Of a stretch of DNA of 64,000 nucleotides, positions 45,230-54,301 are shown piece by piece. Source of the DNA: Chitinophaga sp. MM2321 (GTDB taxonomy: Bacteria; Bacteroidota; Bacteroidia; Chitinophagales; Chitinophagaceae); the NCBI RefSeq assembly GCF_964033635.1, contig NZ_OZ035533.1, positions 1,116,001 through 1,180,000 on the forward strand. The letters are read 5' to 3'. The number at the start of each line of letters is the position of its first letter. The first letter of the stretch is position 1. The notes beneath the pieces were generated by a model. It worked only from the letters and a program-made list of their open reading frames with translations. It searched no databases and was not told the origin of the DNA. The translations under genes and the position numbers were made by a program.

Positions 45230-47947
45230 ATGAATAACCAAATACCGAGAAGAAGTTTTCTGAGAAATGCAAGTTTGCTGGCAGCCGGTGTGGTAGCCAT
45301 TCGTTTCCCTTTATGGGCCAGGAGTCCATGGGCTCCTGGTATGCCCGTACATAATATTCCTTTCAACAAAGGCATTGATACCGCGTGGCTGAAATCACTT
45401 TATGAGCAAGGTAATACTACTTCCTGGCTGAAGAGCCGGAATGAATTAAAATATATAGGTATGCCCGTAGGTGGACTCCATGCAGGTACCGTTTATTTGG
45501 GTGGTGATGGCCGCTTATGGCTTTGGCAGATCTATAATGAAACAATGGAACCCACGCATGAAGGTATCGATCCAAAAACGGTCAACTGGAACGATGGTAA
45601 CACGATGCGGAAAATACGTTCACGTGATGGCTCGGCCTATATAGAACCGGCTATTGCGGATAACAGGCGGATACTGGATCAGGGCTTCGCTATCCAAATT
45701 ATCCGGGACGGCACAACATGGATCAAGGAACTGAATGAGGAACACTGGGACGAGATAAGTTTTGAACCTGCTTATCCAACGGCGTTGGTCACCTACAGCA
45801 GTAAAGATTTCCCGGTAACGGTGCAGTTGAAAGCTTATGCGCCTTTCATTCCGCTGGATGCGGATAACTCTTCACTGCCGGCTACTATACTGCGCCTCGA
45901 AGTAAAGAATACTTCCGATGCCGCCATGGATATTTCCTTGTTGGGATGGTTGGAAAACGGCGCTAATAAGCTTACTGCCAAAACCGGAAAAGGAAAGCGG
46001 CGTAACCAGGTGGATACAGCTGCCGGCAGGACCAGCTTATTTTTTGATTACGACACACAAGACGCTGCATCGTTAACGGCTACGGATAGTGGAAACATGT
46101 GCTTAACACTCCATGGCGCCGGAGGTAAAGCCAATACTTCACTACAGCCATGGCCTGTAACAACGGCCTGTTTTGAGGAAGTATCAACTGCTGTTGCCAC
46201 GCAGGATGCGCCGGATAAATTAGTGGGTGGTATCGTTGTAGCAGAACGCATTGCCGCCGGGCAGGCATTGAAAGCTGATTTCTCTGTCACCTGGTATTTT
46301 AATCAGCTGCATCCCAAACTAAAAGAGCTGGTGGCAGATGCAAAGGACGGTTATTATTATGCGGCAAAGTTTAAAGATGCGTTGGCGGTGAGTAAATATC
46401 TTGCGGCTGATTTTAATAAGCTCACAACCACAACGGATCTGTGGCAGCAAACCTGGTATGGTGGTACGTTGCCGGATTGGTTCCTGCAACGCACCTTTAT
46501 AAATATAGGCACCCTTGCTACTGCCAATACGTATCGTTTTTCGGATGGTCGTTTCTGGGGATGGGAGGGTGTAGGCGCGTGCCGGGGTACGTGTACGCAT
46601 GTATGGCATTATGCGCAAAGTGTAGCGCGTATCTTTCCGGAACTGGAGCGTGACCTCCGGGCGCGGGTAGATCTGGGTACCGGGTTTAAGGAAGATAGCG
46701 GTGCTATTCTTTTCAGGGGTGAAACTGAAAAACGGCCAGCCATCGATGGGCAGGCCGGCACGATCCTCCGCTTTTACCGGGAGCATCAGATGAGTAAGGA
46801 TGATACCTTTCTCCGCACCAACTGGCCGAAGATGAAAAAGGCCATCGGGTTTATGCTGGCACAGGACAGTAACGGCGACGGCCTCACAGATACCCCGATG
46901 CAAAATACACTCGACGCCGTTTGGGAAGGAGAAATTGCTTGGATTGCCGGACTCTGTATCGCCGCAGCCGGTGCGGCACAGGCAATGGCAACAGAAGCGG
47001 GTGATCATGCCTTTGCTGGTACCTGCGCCACCTATGTGGAAAAGGGCCGCAGGAACATGGAAACAATGCTCTTTAACGGAGAATATTTTATTCACCGGCC
47101 TGACGCCGTTTTGGGAAGAGCGAAGCTGGGGGCCTATAATACTTGTCATATTGATCAGGTGTTGGGACAAAGCTGGGCTTTCCAGGTAGGTCTGCCGAGG
47201 GTCCTTGATAAAGAAAAAACAGTAACTGCTTTAAAAGCATTGTGGAAGTATAATTTCACGATGGATGTAGGGCCTTATATTAAAACGCATACAGGAGGAC
47301 GCCCCTATGCATTGGCGGGAGAAGGCGGAATGATCATGAACACCAATCCGCATAATGAGCCGGCGCCTTATGGTGATCGTACAACCTGGCAACTCGGTTA
47401 TTTCCACGAGTGTATGAGTGGTTTTGAACACCAGGTAGCAGCGCACCTGATGGCCGAAGGAATGGTGGATGAAAGCCTGGTGCTTACACGTGTTATCCAC
47501 GACCGCTATCATCCTGCTAAAAGAAATCCTTTTAATGAAATTGAATGCAGTGATCATTATGCCCGTGCAATGGCTTCCTATGGTACCTTTATCAATGCCT
47601 GCGGATTTGAATACCATGGCCCCAAAGGTTACATCGCATTTGCCCCGCGGATACAGCCGGAAAAATTTAAAGCGGCATTCACTGCTGCGGAAGGCTGGGG
47701 CACGTATAGCCAGTGGAAAGAGGAGCATGGTCAACAACACGCCATAAAGCCTGTATATGGTTCATTGCGTGTGAAAGAAATGGCTTTTGAGCGGATGGGT
47801 GGGCAACAGACAGTAAAGGTGATGGTAAAATTAAATGGTACCAACCGGCCTTTGCGTTTTAAAACAGCAGGTAACAAAATATATATTTCACTTGCGAAGA
47901 AATTAACGATACAGGCGAATGAAACGCTTGAAATCATGATTGCATGA
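45230..47947 (+). CDS. GH116-family glycoside hydrolase with Tat signal
   Basis: 905 aa from the ATG at 45230; the frame is open to 45173, but that start falls inside a promoter-like TATTTTG (45169-45175) and lacks sense. A twin-arginine signal (PRRSFLRNASLLAAG) suggests export in folded form. The GH116 N-terminal domain contains LKYIGMPVGGLHAGTVYLGGD, and the (alpha/alpha)6 catalytic part contains WEGVGACRGTCTHVWHYAQS, QNTLDAVWEGEIAWIAGL and NTNPHNEPAPYGD. The family includes GBA2-like beta-glucosidases and beta-N-acetylglucosaminidases; the substrate is not clear here. It begins the second glycan locus. Confidence 0.88.
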   Translation: MNNQIPRRSFLRNASLLAAGVVAIRFPLWARSPWAPGMPVHNIPFNKGIDTAWLKSLYEQGNTTSWLKSRNELKYIGMPVGGLHAGTVYLGGDGRLWLWQIYNETMEPTHEGIDPKTVNWNDGNTMRKIRSRDGSAYIEPAIADNRRILDQGFAIQIIRDGTTWIKELNEEHWDEISFEPAYPTALVTYSSKDFPVTVQLKAYAPFIPLDADNSSLPATILRLEVKNTSDAAMDISLLGWLENGANKLTAKTGKGKRRNQVDTAAGRTSLFFDYDTQDAASLTATDSGNMCLTLHGAGGKANTSLQPWPVTTACFEEVSTAVATQDAPDKLVGGIVVAERIAAGQALKADFSVTWYFNQLHPKLKELVADAKDGYYYAAKFKDALAVSKYLAADFNKLTTTTDLWQQTWYGGTLPDWFLQRTFINIGTLATANTYRFSDGRFWGWEGVGACRGTCTHVWHYAQSVARIFPELERDLRARVDLGTGFKEDSGAILFRGETEKRPAIDGQAGTILRFYREHQMSKDDTFLRTNWPKMKKAIGFMLAQDSNGDGLTDTPMQNTLDAVWEGEIAWIAGLCIAAAGAAQAMATEAGDHAFAGTCATYVEKGRRNMETMLFNGEYFIHRPDAVLGRAKLGAYNTCHIDQVLGQSWAFQVGLPRVLDKEKTVTALKALWKYNFTMDVGPYIKTHTGGRPYALAGEGGMIMNTNPHNEPAPYGDRTTWQLGYFHECMSGFEHQVAAHLMAEGMVDESLVLTRVIHDRYHPAKRNPFNEIECSDHYARAMASYGTFINACGFEYHGPKGYIAFAPRIQPEKFKAAFTAAEGWGTYSQWKEEHGQQHAIKPVYGSLRVKEMAFERMGGQQTVKVMVKLNGTNRPLRFKTAGNKIYISLAKKLTIQANETLEIMIA

Positions 47948-47986
47948 AGAAGTACATTTAAATGATTCATGTATTATCTTGCCTCC

Positions 47987-48721
47987 ATGAAAATCGGTAT
48001 TTTATTATTGCTATGTATCTTTTTTGCTGCCTGTTCCAGTCATAGGGCTATTGTGGAAAACCGGCCCTATACCGTACTCAATAAGGGTATAGCGGGTAAT
48101 AATACCAATGATCTGATGAAGCGGGTAAGCGCAGATGTGTTAAACGAACAGCCTGATCTGGTGATATTACTGGTGGGTGCAAATGATATGATCAACTCGC
48201 ATAAGTTTGTCAGTTATCAGCAGTTTGATAATAATTACCGTGCGTTGATAAAAAGTATAAAAGATAAAGGAATAGCCTTAGTACTAATGAGTCCTTTGCC
48301 GGTTGATTCCGGGTATCTTTTCCAACGGCATGAGCGGGCGCTTTTCCAGCAGGACCCTAATAGCAAGCTGGATTCAGTTACAACGATAGTGAAGAATATT
48401 GCAGCAGAACAACATCTTGGTTTTATAGATCTTAACCGCATCTTTAAAGACCGTGGAGAACCCGGTAGGGGCGCTCATTCCCTGATTGTAAATGCAGCCA
48501 ATATGGGAAAAGAGGATGGTGTTCATCCCACTAAAGAAGGATACCAGTTTATGACGACGGTGATCTATAACTATCTGAAGAAACATCGACTCCTGCGCAA
48601 AAAACATAAACTGATTTGTTTCGGTGATAGCATTACCTATGGTGCTTTTATGGATGGTGCAGGTACAACAACCGGTGATACCTATCCTGCGTTGCTCAAA
48701 AAACGCCTCAACGGAAAATAG
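47987..48721 (+). CDS. SGNH/GDSL hydrolase lipoprotein with circularly permuted catalytic blocks
   Basis: 244 aa from the ATG at 47987 (lipobox FFAACSS, Cys16; an upstream ATG at 47969 would break the signal). In an ordinary SGNH hydrolase block I (GDSxTxG, catalytic Ser) is at the N-terminus. Here the mature protein starts at block II (VLNKGIAGNN, about residues 30-39), continues with block III (VGANDM, Asn66) and block V (EDGVHPTKEGY, Asp177 and His180). Only then follows block I at the C-terminus (LICFGDSITYG, Ser215) with TYPALLKKRLNGK. All catalytic residues are present, so an active esterase or deacetylase is likely. It probably acts with the GH116 enzyme encoded 39 bp upstream. Confidence 0.85.
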   Translation: MKIGILLLLCIFFAACSSHRAIVENRPYTVLNKGIAGNNTNDLMKRVSADVLNEQPDLVILLVGANDMINSHKFVSYQQFDNNYRALIKSIKDKGIALVLMSPLPVDSGYLFQRHERALFQQDPNSKLDSVTTIVKNIAAEQHLGFIDLNRIFKDRGEPGRGAHSLIVNAANMGKEDGVHPTKEGYQFMTTVIYNYLKKHRLLRKKHKLICFGDSITYGAFMDGAGTTTGDTYPALLKKRLNGK

Positions 48722-48863
48722 ATATAATACCATATATAGTGAAAATGATGCTTCACCCCTCCGGGGCAGATAGTGTTTTGTTGAAACCCCGGCAAAAATC
48801 ATCCTCAACAGATAAATATCTCTCCATATATCAGTGGTTTAAAATATTAAAACAATACAAACC

Positions 48864-48893
48864 TTGTTTTTTAAAATAATTTATATAATTTAG
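48864..48893 (+). promoter_or_regulatory. probable promoter of the (alpha/alpha)6-barrel gene
   Basis: TTG at 48864-48866, a 19-nt spacer and TAATTTAG at 48886-48893, one mismatch from TAnnTTTG. It lies about 90 nt upstream of the start at 48983, in an AT-rich 261-bp gap after the SGNH gene. Confidence 0.5.
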
Positions 48894-48982
48894 CCTTTAA
48901 TGCAGAATTAATTTATAAATAAAGATTGATTTAGAAATATAATTTACTAAATACCACAACCAAAATCACTGCGTTAGTTAAA

Positions 48983-51124
48983 ATGTGCCATATGAGAATA
49001 AAGCTATTCATCACTTCTTTATTTATGTTGCTGGCATTGGCGAAAAACGCCTTAGCCGGAGAAATACGCTTAATATTCTGCGGAAGCGCCACTAACGATT
49101 TATACCTTCTTCTCGAAAAAGAAAACCTTCCACTGAAACGATTCAACACACCGGAAGAAGGTGTCAAAGCCGCCGCAAAAGGCGATGCACTGATCATTGT
49201 AGCAGATGGCTACCCGGCTACAAGGGTAAACATCTCCCCGGCTTTGCTACAAACGGCGCAAAGTAAAAAACTAAAAATTTATATCGAATACCCTGCTGCC
49301 ATTCCGGGACTCGACCTCACCGGCGATACCCTCCATACACAACTGGAACGCGGCGTTGTAACCAGCACCGTATTTGGTGATCGGCTCAAACCCATGAGCA
49401 TCCTGGGTATCAATGACTGCTACGCCATACCTGTTAAAGTAAAAGATCCACTCATTATACTGGCCAAAGTGGCCGGACTCGACAAAGCCGAATATGGCAT
49501 CGATGATGTACCACAATATCCGCTGCTTTTTACACAAGGCAACATGATGCTGGCTACTACCAAAATGACCAATTTCGCTACGGGCCGTTACGGTCCGGAT
49601 GACGCCTGGAAAACAATCTGGTCCTATATCCTCACATGGATGACTGGTAAAAAGATCGACGGTTTTCACTCATGGCCGGCGTACGTTGTACCTATGTATA
49701 GTAAAGATGCTGTACTGCCTACAACAGCGAAAGCTGTCAGCATTCAGAAAGGCGTAGAGTGGTTTTCAAAAGGACCTTTCTATATTCATCCTGACTGGAA
49801 AGATGAATGGATTAAATACCAGGGAGACGGCACAATGCCCGTTGCTGCACCACTTTCACCGGGTCATGCAAACGGAAACGGGTTGCTCGGATTACTCGAA
49901 GGCCATGCTTCTAAAATCTATTACGACGGCAAACAACAATACCGCTACTGGCTCCGTGCAGATGTACAGGGCGAAGCTGCCTATGCATTAGCTGCTGCCG
50001 GTAAATACCTTAACAATGCAGACTATCAGGACAGAGCAAAAAATCTCATCGATTTTGTTTTCTCTGTTTCCAACCTGCGGGCCGGTGAAAGGAATAATTT
50101 GAAAAGTCCGAGCTATGGACTTATCGGCTGGTCAAACACCCATCCATATGTGTATTATGGTGATGACAATGCACGCGCAATACTCGGTATGCTGGGCGCT
50201 TCCGCTTACCTGGGCACCGACAAATGGAACCAGCAGATTGTAGAATGTATCATCGCCAATTTCCGTACTACCGGTAAAAATGGTTTCAGAAGTGATCGCA
50301 TCGAAGACAAAGATCTTCAGAAGAATGGCTGGAAATATTATTGGGATAGAGATGTGGTAAATCCTGCTCCTCATTTTGAATCATGGATGTGGGCACTCTA
50401 CCTGTGGCTATACGAAAAAACCGGTTATCAGCCTTTGCTGGATAAAGCCAAAACAGCTATACGCATCACCATGCAGGACTATCCTGATAAATGGAAATGG
50501 ACCAACGGTATCCAGCAGGAAAGAGCCAGGATGGTGCTGCCACTGGCCTGGCTGGTACGTGTGGAAGACACGCCTGAACATCGCCAATGGCTCGATGTGA
50601 TTGTGCAGAAAATATTAGAGAACCAGGACGCTTCCGGTGCTATCCGCGAAGAACTCGGCGCCGGTAAAGGTAAATTTGGCCGCACCGCTTCTAATAAAGA
50701 ATATGGCCTGCATGAAGCACCACTCATCTTCACAAATGGTGATCAGATTGCTGACATGCTCTACACCAGCAACTTTGCTTTCTTTAGTTTGAACGAAGCT
50801 GCTCAGGCAACCGGTAATCAACAATACAAAAACGCTGTAAACCGCCTCGCTGATTTCATGACACGTATCCAAGTGAAGAGCGATAAATTTAAAGATCTCG
50901 ACGGCGCCTGGTTCAGGGCATTCGAATACAACCGCTGGGAATACTGGGCATCCAATGCAGATGCTGGCTGGGGCGCCTGGGGCACACTTACCGGCTGGAC
51001 ACAAAGCTGGATAGTAGCCACACAAGTGCTGACAGCAGATCAACAGAATTTCTGGGATCTCACCAAACAATCAACCGTTAAAGAAAACATGGCACCTGTG
51101 ATAAAACAGCTGTTCAGCGAATAA
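48983..51124 (+). CDS. exported (alpha/alpha)6-barrel protein, putative glycoside hydrolase of unknown family
   Basis: 713 aa (ATG at 48992 also possible). Signal peptide IKLFITSLFMLLALAKNALAG. The first 270 residues resemble a ThuA/amidotransferase-like alpha/beta domain (EIRLIFCGSATNDLYLLL, GDALIIVADGYPATRV). The rest (about 300-700) is a six-hairpin barrel with LRADVQGEAAYALAAAGKY, YVYYGDDNARAILGMLGASAYLG and NADAGWGAWGTLTGWTQSW. Such barrels occur in many glycosidase and lyase families, and the acidic residues in YYGDDNAR and ADAGWG are catalytic candidates. No named GH family could be assigned. It precedes susC of locus 2 by 108 bp. Confidence 0.72.
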   Translation: MCHMRIKLFITSLFMLLALAKNALAGEIRLIFCGSATNDLYLLLEKENLPLKRFNTPEEGVKAAAKGDALIIVADGYPATRVNISPALLQTAQSKKLKIYIEYPAAIPGLDLTGDTLHTQLERGVVTSTVFGDRLKPMSILGINDCYAIPVKVKDPLIILAKVAGLDKAEYGIDDVPQYPLLFTQGNMMLATTKMTNFATGRYGPDDAWKTIWSYILTWMTGKKIDGFHSWPAYVVPMYSKDAVLPTTAKAVSIQKGVEWFSKGPFYIHPDWKDEWIKYQGDGTMPVAAPLSPGHANGNGLLGLLEGHASKIYYDGKQQYRYWLRADVQGEAAYALAAAGKYLNNADYQDRAKNLIDFVFSVSNLRAGERNNLKSPSYGLIGWSNTHPYVYYGDDNARAILGMLGASAYLGTDKWNQQIVECIIANFRTTGKNGFRSDRIEDKDLQKNGWKYYWDRDVVNPAPHFESWMWALYLWLYEKTGYQPLLDKAKTAIRITMQDYPDKWKWTNGIQQERARMVLPLAWLVRVEDTPEHRQWLDVIVQKILENQDASGAIREELGAGKGKFGRTASNKEYGLHEAPLIFTNGDQIADMLYTSNFAFFSLNEAAQATGNQQYKNAVNRLADFMTRIQVKSDKFKDLDGAWFRAFEYNRWEYWASNADAGWGAWGTLTGWTQSWIVATQVLTADQQNFWDLTKQSTVKENMAPVIKQLFSE

Positions 51125-51165
51125 AAATGTAACAACTGTACCGTGCAATAAAATCTGTATATCCG

Positions 51166-51195
51166 CGAAACCTGTGCGTAACCACACAGGTTTCG
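51166..51195 (+). promoter_or_regulatory. hairpin in the leader of susC (locus 2)
   Basis: An 11-bp perfect stem (51166-51176 with 51185-51195) with an 8-nt loop. It lies between the barrel gene and susC and has no T-run, so it is more likely a processing or attenuation structure than a terminator. Confidence 0.45.
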
Positions 51196-51232
51196 TATAC
51201 TCATACCATTCATCAATCAAATTCTGTTATCT

Positions 51233-54200
51233 ATGGGGAAAATTACACTCCACAGGCGATTGGGCATTATCCTTATTTTGCTCCTGGCCATTTTTCAACA
51301 ACCAGATGCCTTTGGGCAAAGCGGTCATTTATTTAAAGGAAAGGTTAAAGATGTGGACGGCACACCTTTACCTGGTGTAAACGTAGTGATGAAAGGAACC
51401 ACCAAAGGTGCCACCACAAATGGTTCGGGTGACTTCCAGTTTTCAGGTACTACGGCTACGGCTACACTTGTTTTCTCATTTGTTGGCTACGATTCAAAAG
51501 AAGTAGAAGCCAGCAGTCAGCAGGAAGTAAATGTGTTCCTGCAATCATCCAACAAACAAATGGGCGAAGTAGTGGTAATAGGTTATGGTACACAGAAGAA
51601 AATTAACCTGACCGGCGCTGTTTCTGTTATCGATGGTAAAACAATGAACAACAGATCCGTTGCTTCTGCATCACTGGCATTGCAAGGCGCTGCACCAGGC
51701 GTTACGGTTACCCAGCAATCAGGCGTACCTGGTGGCGATGGTGGTACCATCCGTATCCGCGGTATCGGCTCTATCAACGCCGGGCAAAATCCACTGGTAT
51801 TGATAGATAATATTGAAATGAGTATGGATGCAATCGATCCCAACAACATCGCGAGCATCTCTGTACTGAAAGACGCTGCTGCTGCGGCCATCTATGGTTC
51901 CCGCGCTGCAAATGGTGTTATCCTCATCACAACCAAAAGAGGAACAAATGGTGTGAACGTTAGCTACAACGGTTATCTCACCAAACAAACACCTACCGAC
52001 CTGCCGGTTAAAGTAAGTGCACTCGACCACATGAAACTGTGGGACGTGGCACAGGTCAACAGTGGCCTGCCACCTGCTTTCACACAACAGATCGCAGATT
52101 ATGAAAAACTCGGACCCGATAATTTTTCCAGGTTCAATACAAACTGGAAAGATCTCGTATTGGTAAACAATGGTTTGATGCATAACCACAACATCAATGT
52201 ATCTGCCGGTAATGACAAGATCAAAGTTTTTGGTTCCGGTAGCTATCTGGGTCAGAATGGTCTGACTGCCAACACAGACTTTAACCGTATTGACCTCCGC
52301 TTTAATACAGACATCGCCCTCACGAGTAAACTGGGCGCTTCCGTAGATGTAGTGGTAAACAGGTCTGAACGCAACTGGCCGGGCAACTCTAACCCGCAGT
52401 CAATTATCCGTTATATGCTGGGCTTACCTGCAACAGCACCGGGTCAATATGATACCGGTGAATGGGGCGAAGGATGGTCTAACACCAACCCCGCTGCACA
52501 AGCTAAAGACGGCGGATTTGATAAGCTGATTTCTGATACGCGTATCCTCACGGGAACACTTACCTATAAGCCTATCAAAGGCATGGAAATCCTGGCAAGC
52601 TATAGCTCGAATTTCCTGGTGGATCGCGGCAGAAAATTACAAGGACAATATCAGATCTATACTGCTGATGTAGCCAATAATAAACTGGATTTTGCACGCC
52701 CCTGGCCAAACTTCAACGCGATCTATGACAACAACGCGCAAACAAAACGCAACGTATTCAGAACCCAGGCCAGCTACAACTGGAACATGGGCGATCACGC
52801 ATTCACCGTACTGGGTGGATTCTCTACAGAGCTTTTTAATACCAGTTTTGTAAATACGTATCGTCAGAACCTGATCTCCGAATCATTGCCTTACCTGGAT
52901 GCCGCAGATCCTTTGGGACAAACACTTTCCGGTTCTGAAAGCGAATATGCCATGGCTTCTGCTTACTCCAGGATCAACTATAACTATAAAGAAAAATACC
53001 TGCTGGAAGTAAATGGCCGTTTCGATGCTTCTTCCCGTTTCAGAAAAGAAAACTGGTGGAAACTGTTCCCTTCTGTGTCTGCAGGATGGCGCATTTCCGA
53101 AGAAAATTTCTGGAAACCGATCAGCAATATCATCACCAATGCAAAGATCAGGGCTTCCTATGGTTCATTGGGAAATCAGAACCTGTCCAGCTATTACCCT
53201 ACCTATGCTTTGTATAGCTCAGGCAGTGCGTATAATTACTATTTCAATAACGCCATCAATGCAGGTTATGCAGTCAGCACCGCAGCTAACCCTTTCATTA
53301 AATGGGAAACATCTAAGATCCTTGATATAGGCGCTGACTTCTATACTTTAAACAACCGCCTGAGTGTGACCGCTGATTATTTCAAACGTGAAATCACAGA
53401 CATGTTGCAACTGGATGGGGTACCTACCTACGTGGGACTTGGTGCACCGTTCATCAACATTGGTTCTATGCGTAATACCGGATGGGAACTCGGTCTGGGA
53501 TGGAAAGACAGGGTAAATGAATTTTCTTACAATGTGCAGTTTAATATCTCTGATGTTAGAAACGAAGTTACTAACCTGGGTGGAAAAGAATACATCAGTG
53601 GTGCGCTGATCACGAAGGAAGGATATGCATTGAATTCCTATTATGGTTATGAAGCAATGGGTTTGTTCCAGTCACAGGAAGAAATTGACAAGGCGCCTTT
53701 CCATTTTGCCAACACAAAACCAGGTGATATCCAATACCGTGATATAAGTGGTGCTGCCGGTACTCCTGATGGCAAGATAGATGCTTACGACCGCGTGGTG
53801 CTGGATAACTCATTCCCCAGGTATGAGTATAGCCTGAGCCTCGGTGGCCAGTACAAAGGATTTGATGTCAATGTATTTTTACAGGGTGTAGGCAAACGTA
53901 ATAACTATATGTCCGGCACCGGTGCGCAGCCATTTTATTCTGCGAGCTTCCAGGGAACTATTTTCGAACATCAACGTGATGCCTGGTCTCCTGAAAATAC
54001 AGATGCTGCTTATCCGCGCCTGACTGCCAACAGTATCACCAACAACTACGTAGCTTCTTCCTTCTGGATGAAATCCGGCGCCTACGCGCGTTTGAAGAAC
54101 GTTGTACTGGGATATACCCTGCCAAAATCTTTAACCAGTAAGGCCAAAATTAAATCAGTAAGACTGTATGTAAGCGGACAGAATCTGTTTACATGGGATA

Positions 54201-54298
54201 AATTCTTCCCGGGATTTGATGTTGAACAAACAAATACCGCTGGTGAATTCTACCCGATTATGAAAACCTACACTGTTGGTCTTAATGTAAACTTTTAA
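51233..54298 (+). CDS. SusC/RagA-family TonB-linked outer-membrane transporter (locus 2)
   Basis: 1021 aa. Signal peptide GIILILLLAIFQQPDAFGQ, then a carboxypeptidase-regulatory-like domain (GKVKDVDGTPLPGVNVVMKG), the plug (VVVIGYGTQKKINLTGAVS, GIGSINAGQNPLVLIDNIEM) and a barrel ending TYTVGLNVNF. It imports the glycan of the second locus together with the SusD protein encoded 3 bp downstream. There is no STN domain and no dedicated regulator next to it. The sequence is clearly distinct from the locus 1 transporter. Confidence 0.95.
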   Translation: MGKITLHRRLGIILILLLAIFQQPDAFGQSGHLFKGKVKDVDGTPLPGVNVVMKGTTKGATTNGSGDFQFSGTTATATLVFSFVGYDSKEVEASSQQEVNVFLQSSNKQMGEVVVIGYGTQKKINLTGAVSVIDGKTMNNRSVASASLALQGAAPGVTVTQQSGVPGGDGGTIRIRGIGSINAGQNPLVLIDNIEMSMDAIDPNNIASISVLKDAAAAAIYGSRAANGVILITTKRGTNGVNVSYNGYLTKQTPTDLPVKVSALDHMKLWDVAQVNSGLPPAFTQQIADYEKLGPDNFSRFNTNWKDLVLVNNGLMHNHNINVSAGNDKIKVFGSGSYLGQNGLTANTDFNRIDLRFNTDIALTSKLGASVDVVVNRSERNWPGNSNPQSIIRYMLGLPATAPGQYDTGEWGEGWSNTNPAAQAKDGGFDKLISDTRILTGTLTYKPIKGMEILASYSSNFLVDRGRKLQGQYQIYTADVANNKLDFARPWPNFNAIYDNNAQTKRNVFRTQASYNWNMGDHAFTVLGGFSTELFNTSFVNTYRQNLISESLPYLDAADPLGQTLSGSESEYAMASAYSRINYNYKEKYLLEVNGRFDASSRFRKENWWKLFPSVSAGWRISEENFWKPISNIITNAKIRASYGSLGNQNLSSYYPTYALYSSGSAYNYYFNNAINAGYAVSTAANPFIKWETSKILDIGADFYTLNNRLSVTADYFKREITDMLQLDGVPTYVGLGAPFINIGSMRNTGWELGLGWKDRVNEFSYNVQFNISDVRNEVTNLGGKEYISGALITKEGYALNSYYGYEAMGLFQSQEEIDKAPFHFANTKPGDIQYRDISGAAGTPDGKIDAYDRVVLDNSFPRYEYSLSLGGQYKGFDVNVFLQGVGKRNNYMSGTGAQPFYSASFQGTIFEHQRDAWSPENTDAAYPRLTANSITNNYVASSFWMKSGAYARLKNVVLGYTLPKSLTSKAKIKSVRLYVSGQNLFTWDKFFPGFDVEQTNTAGEFYPIMKTYTVGLNVNF

Positions 54299-54301
54299 GT
54301 A

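Noticed and set aside
46319..47170. 283-aa antisense frame inside the GH116 gene
   Set aside because: Shadow of a strongly coding plus-strand gene, with no recognisable domain.
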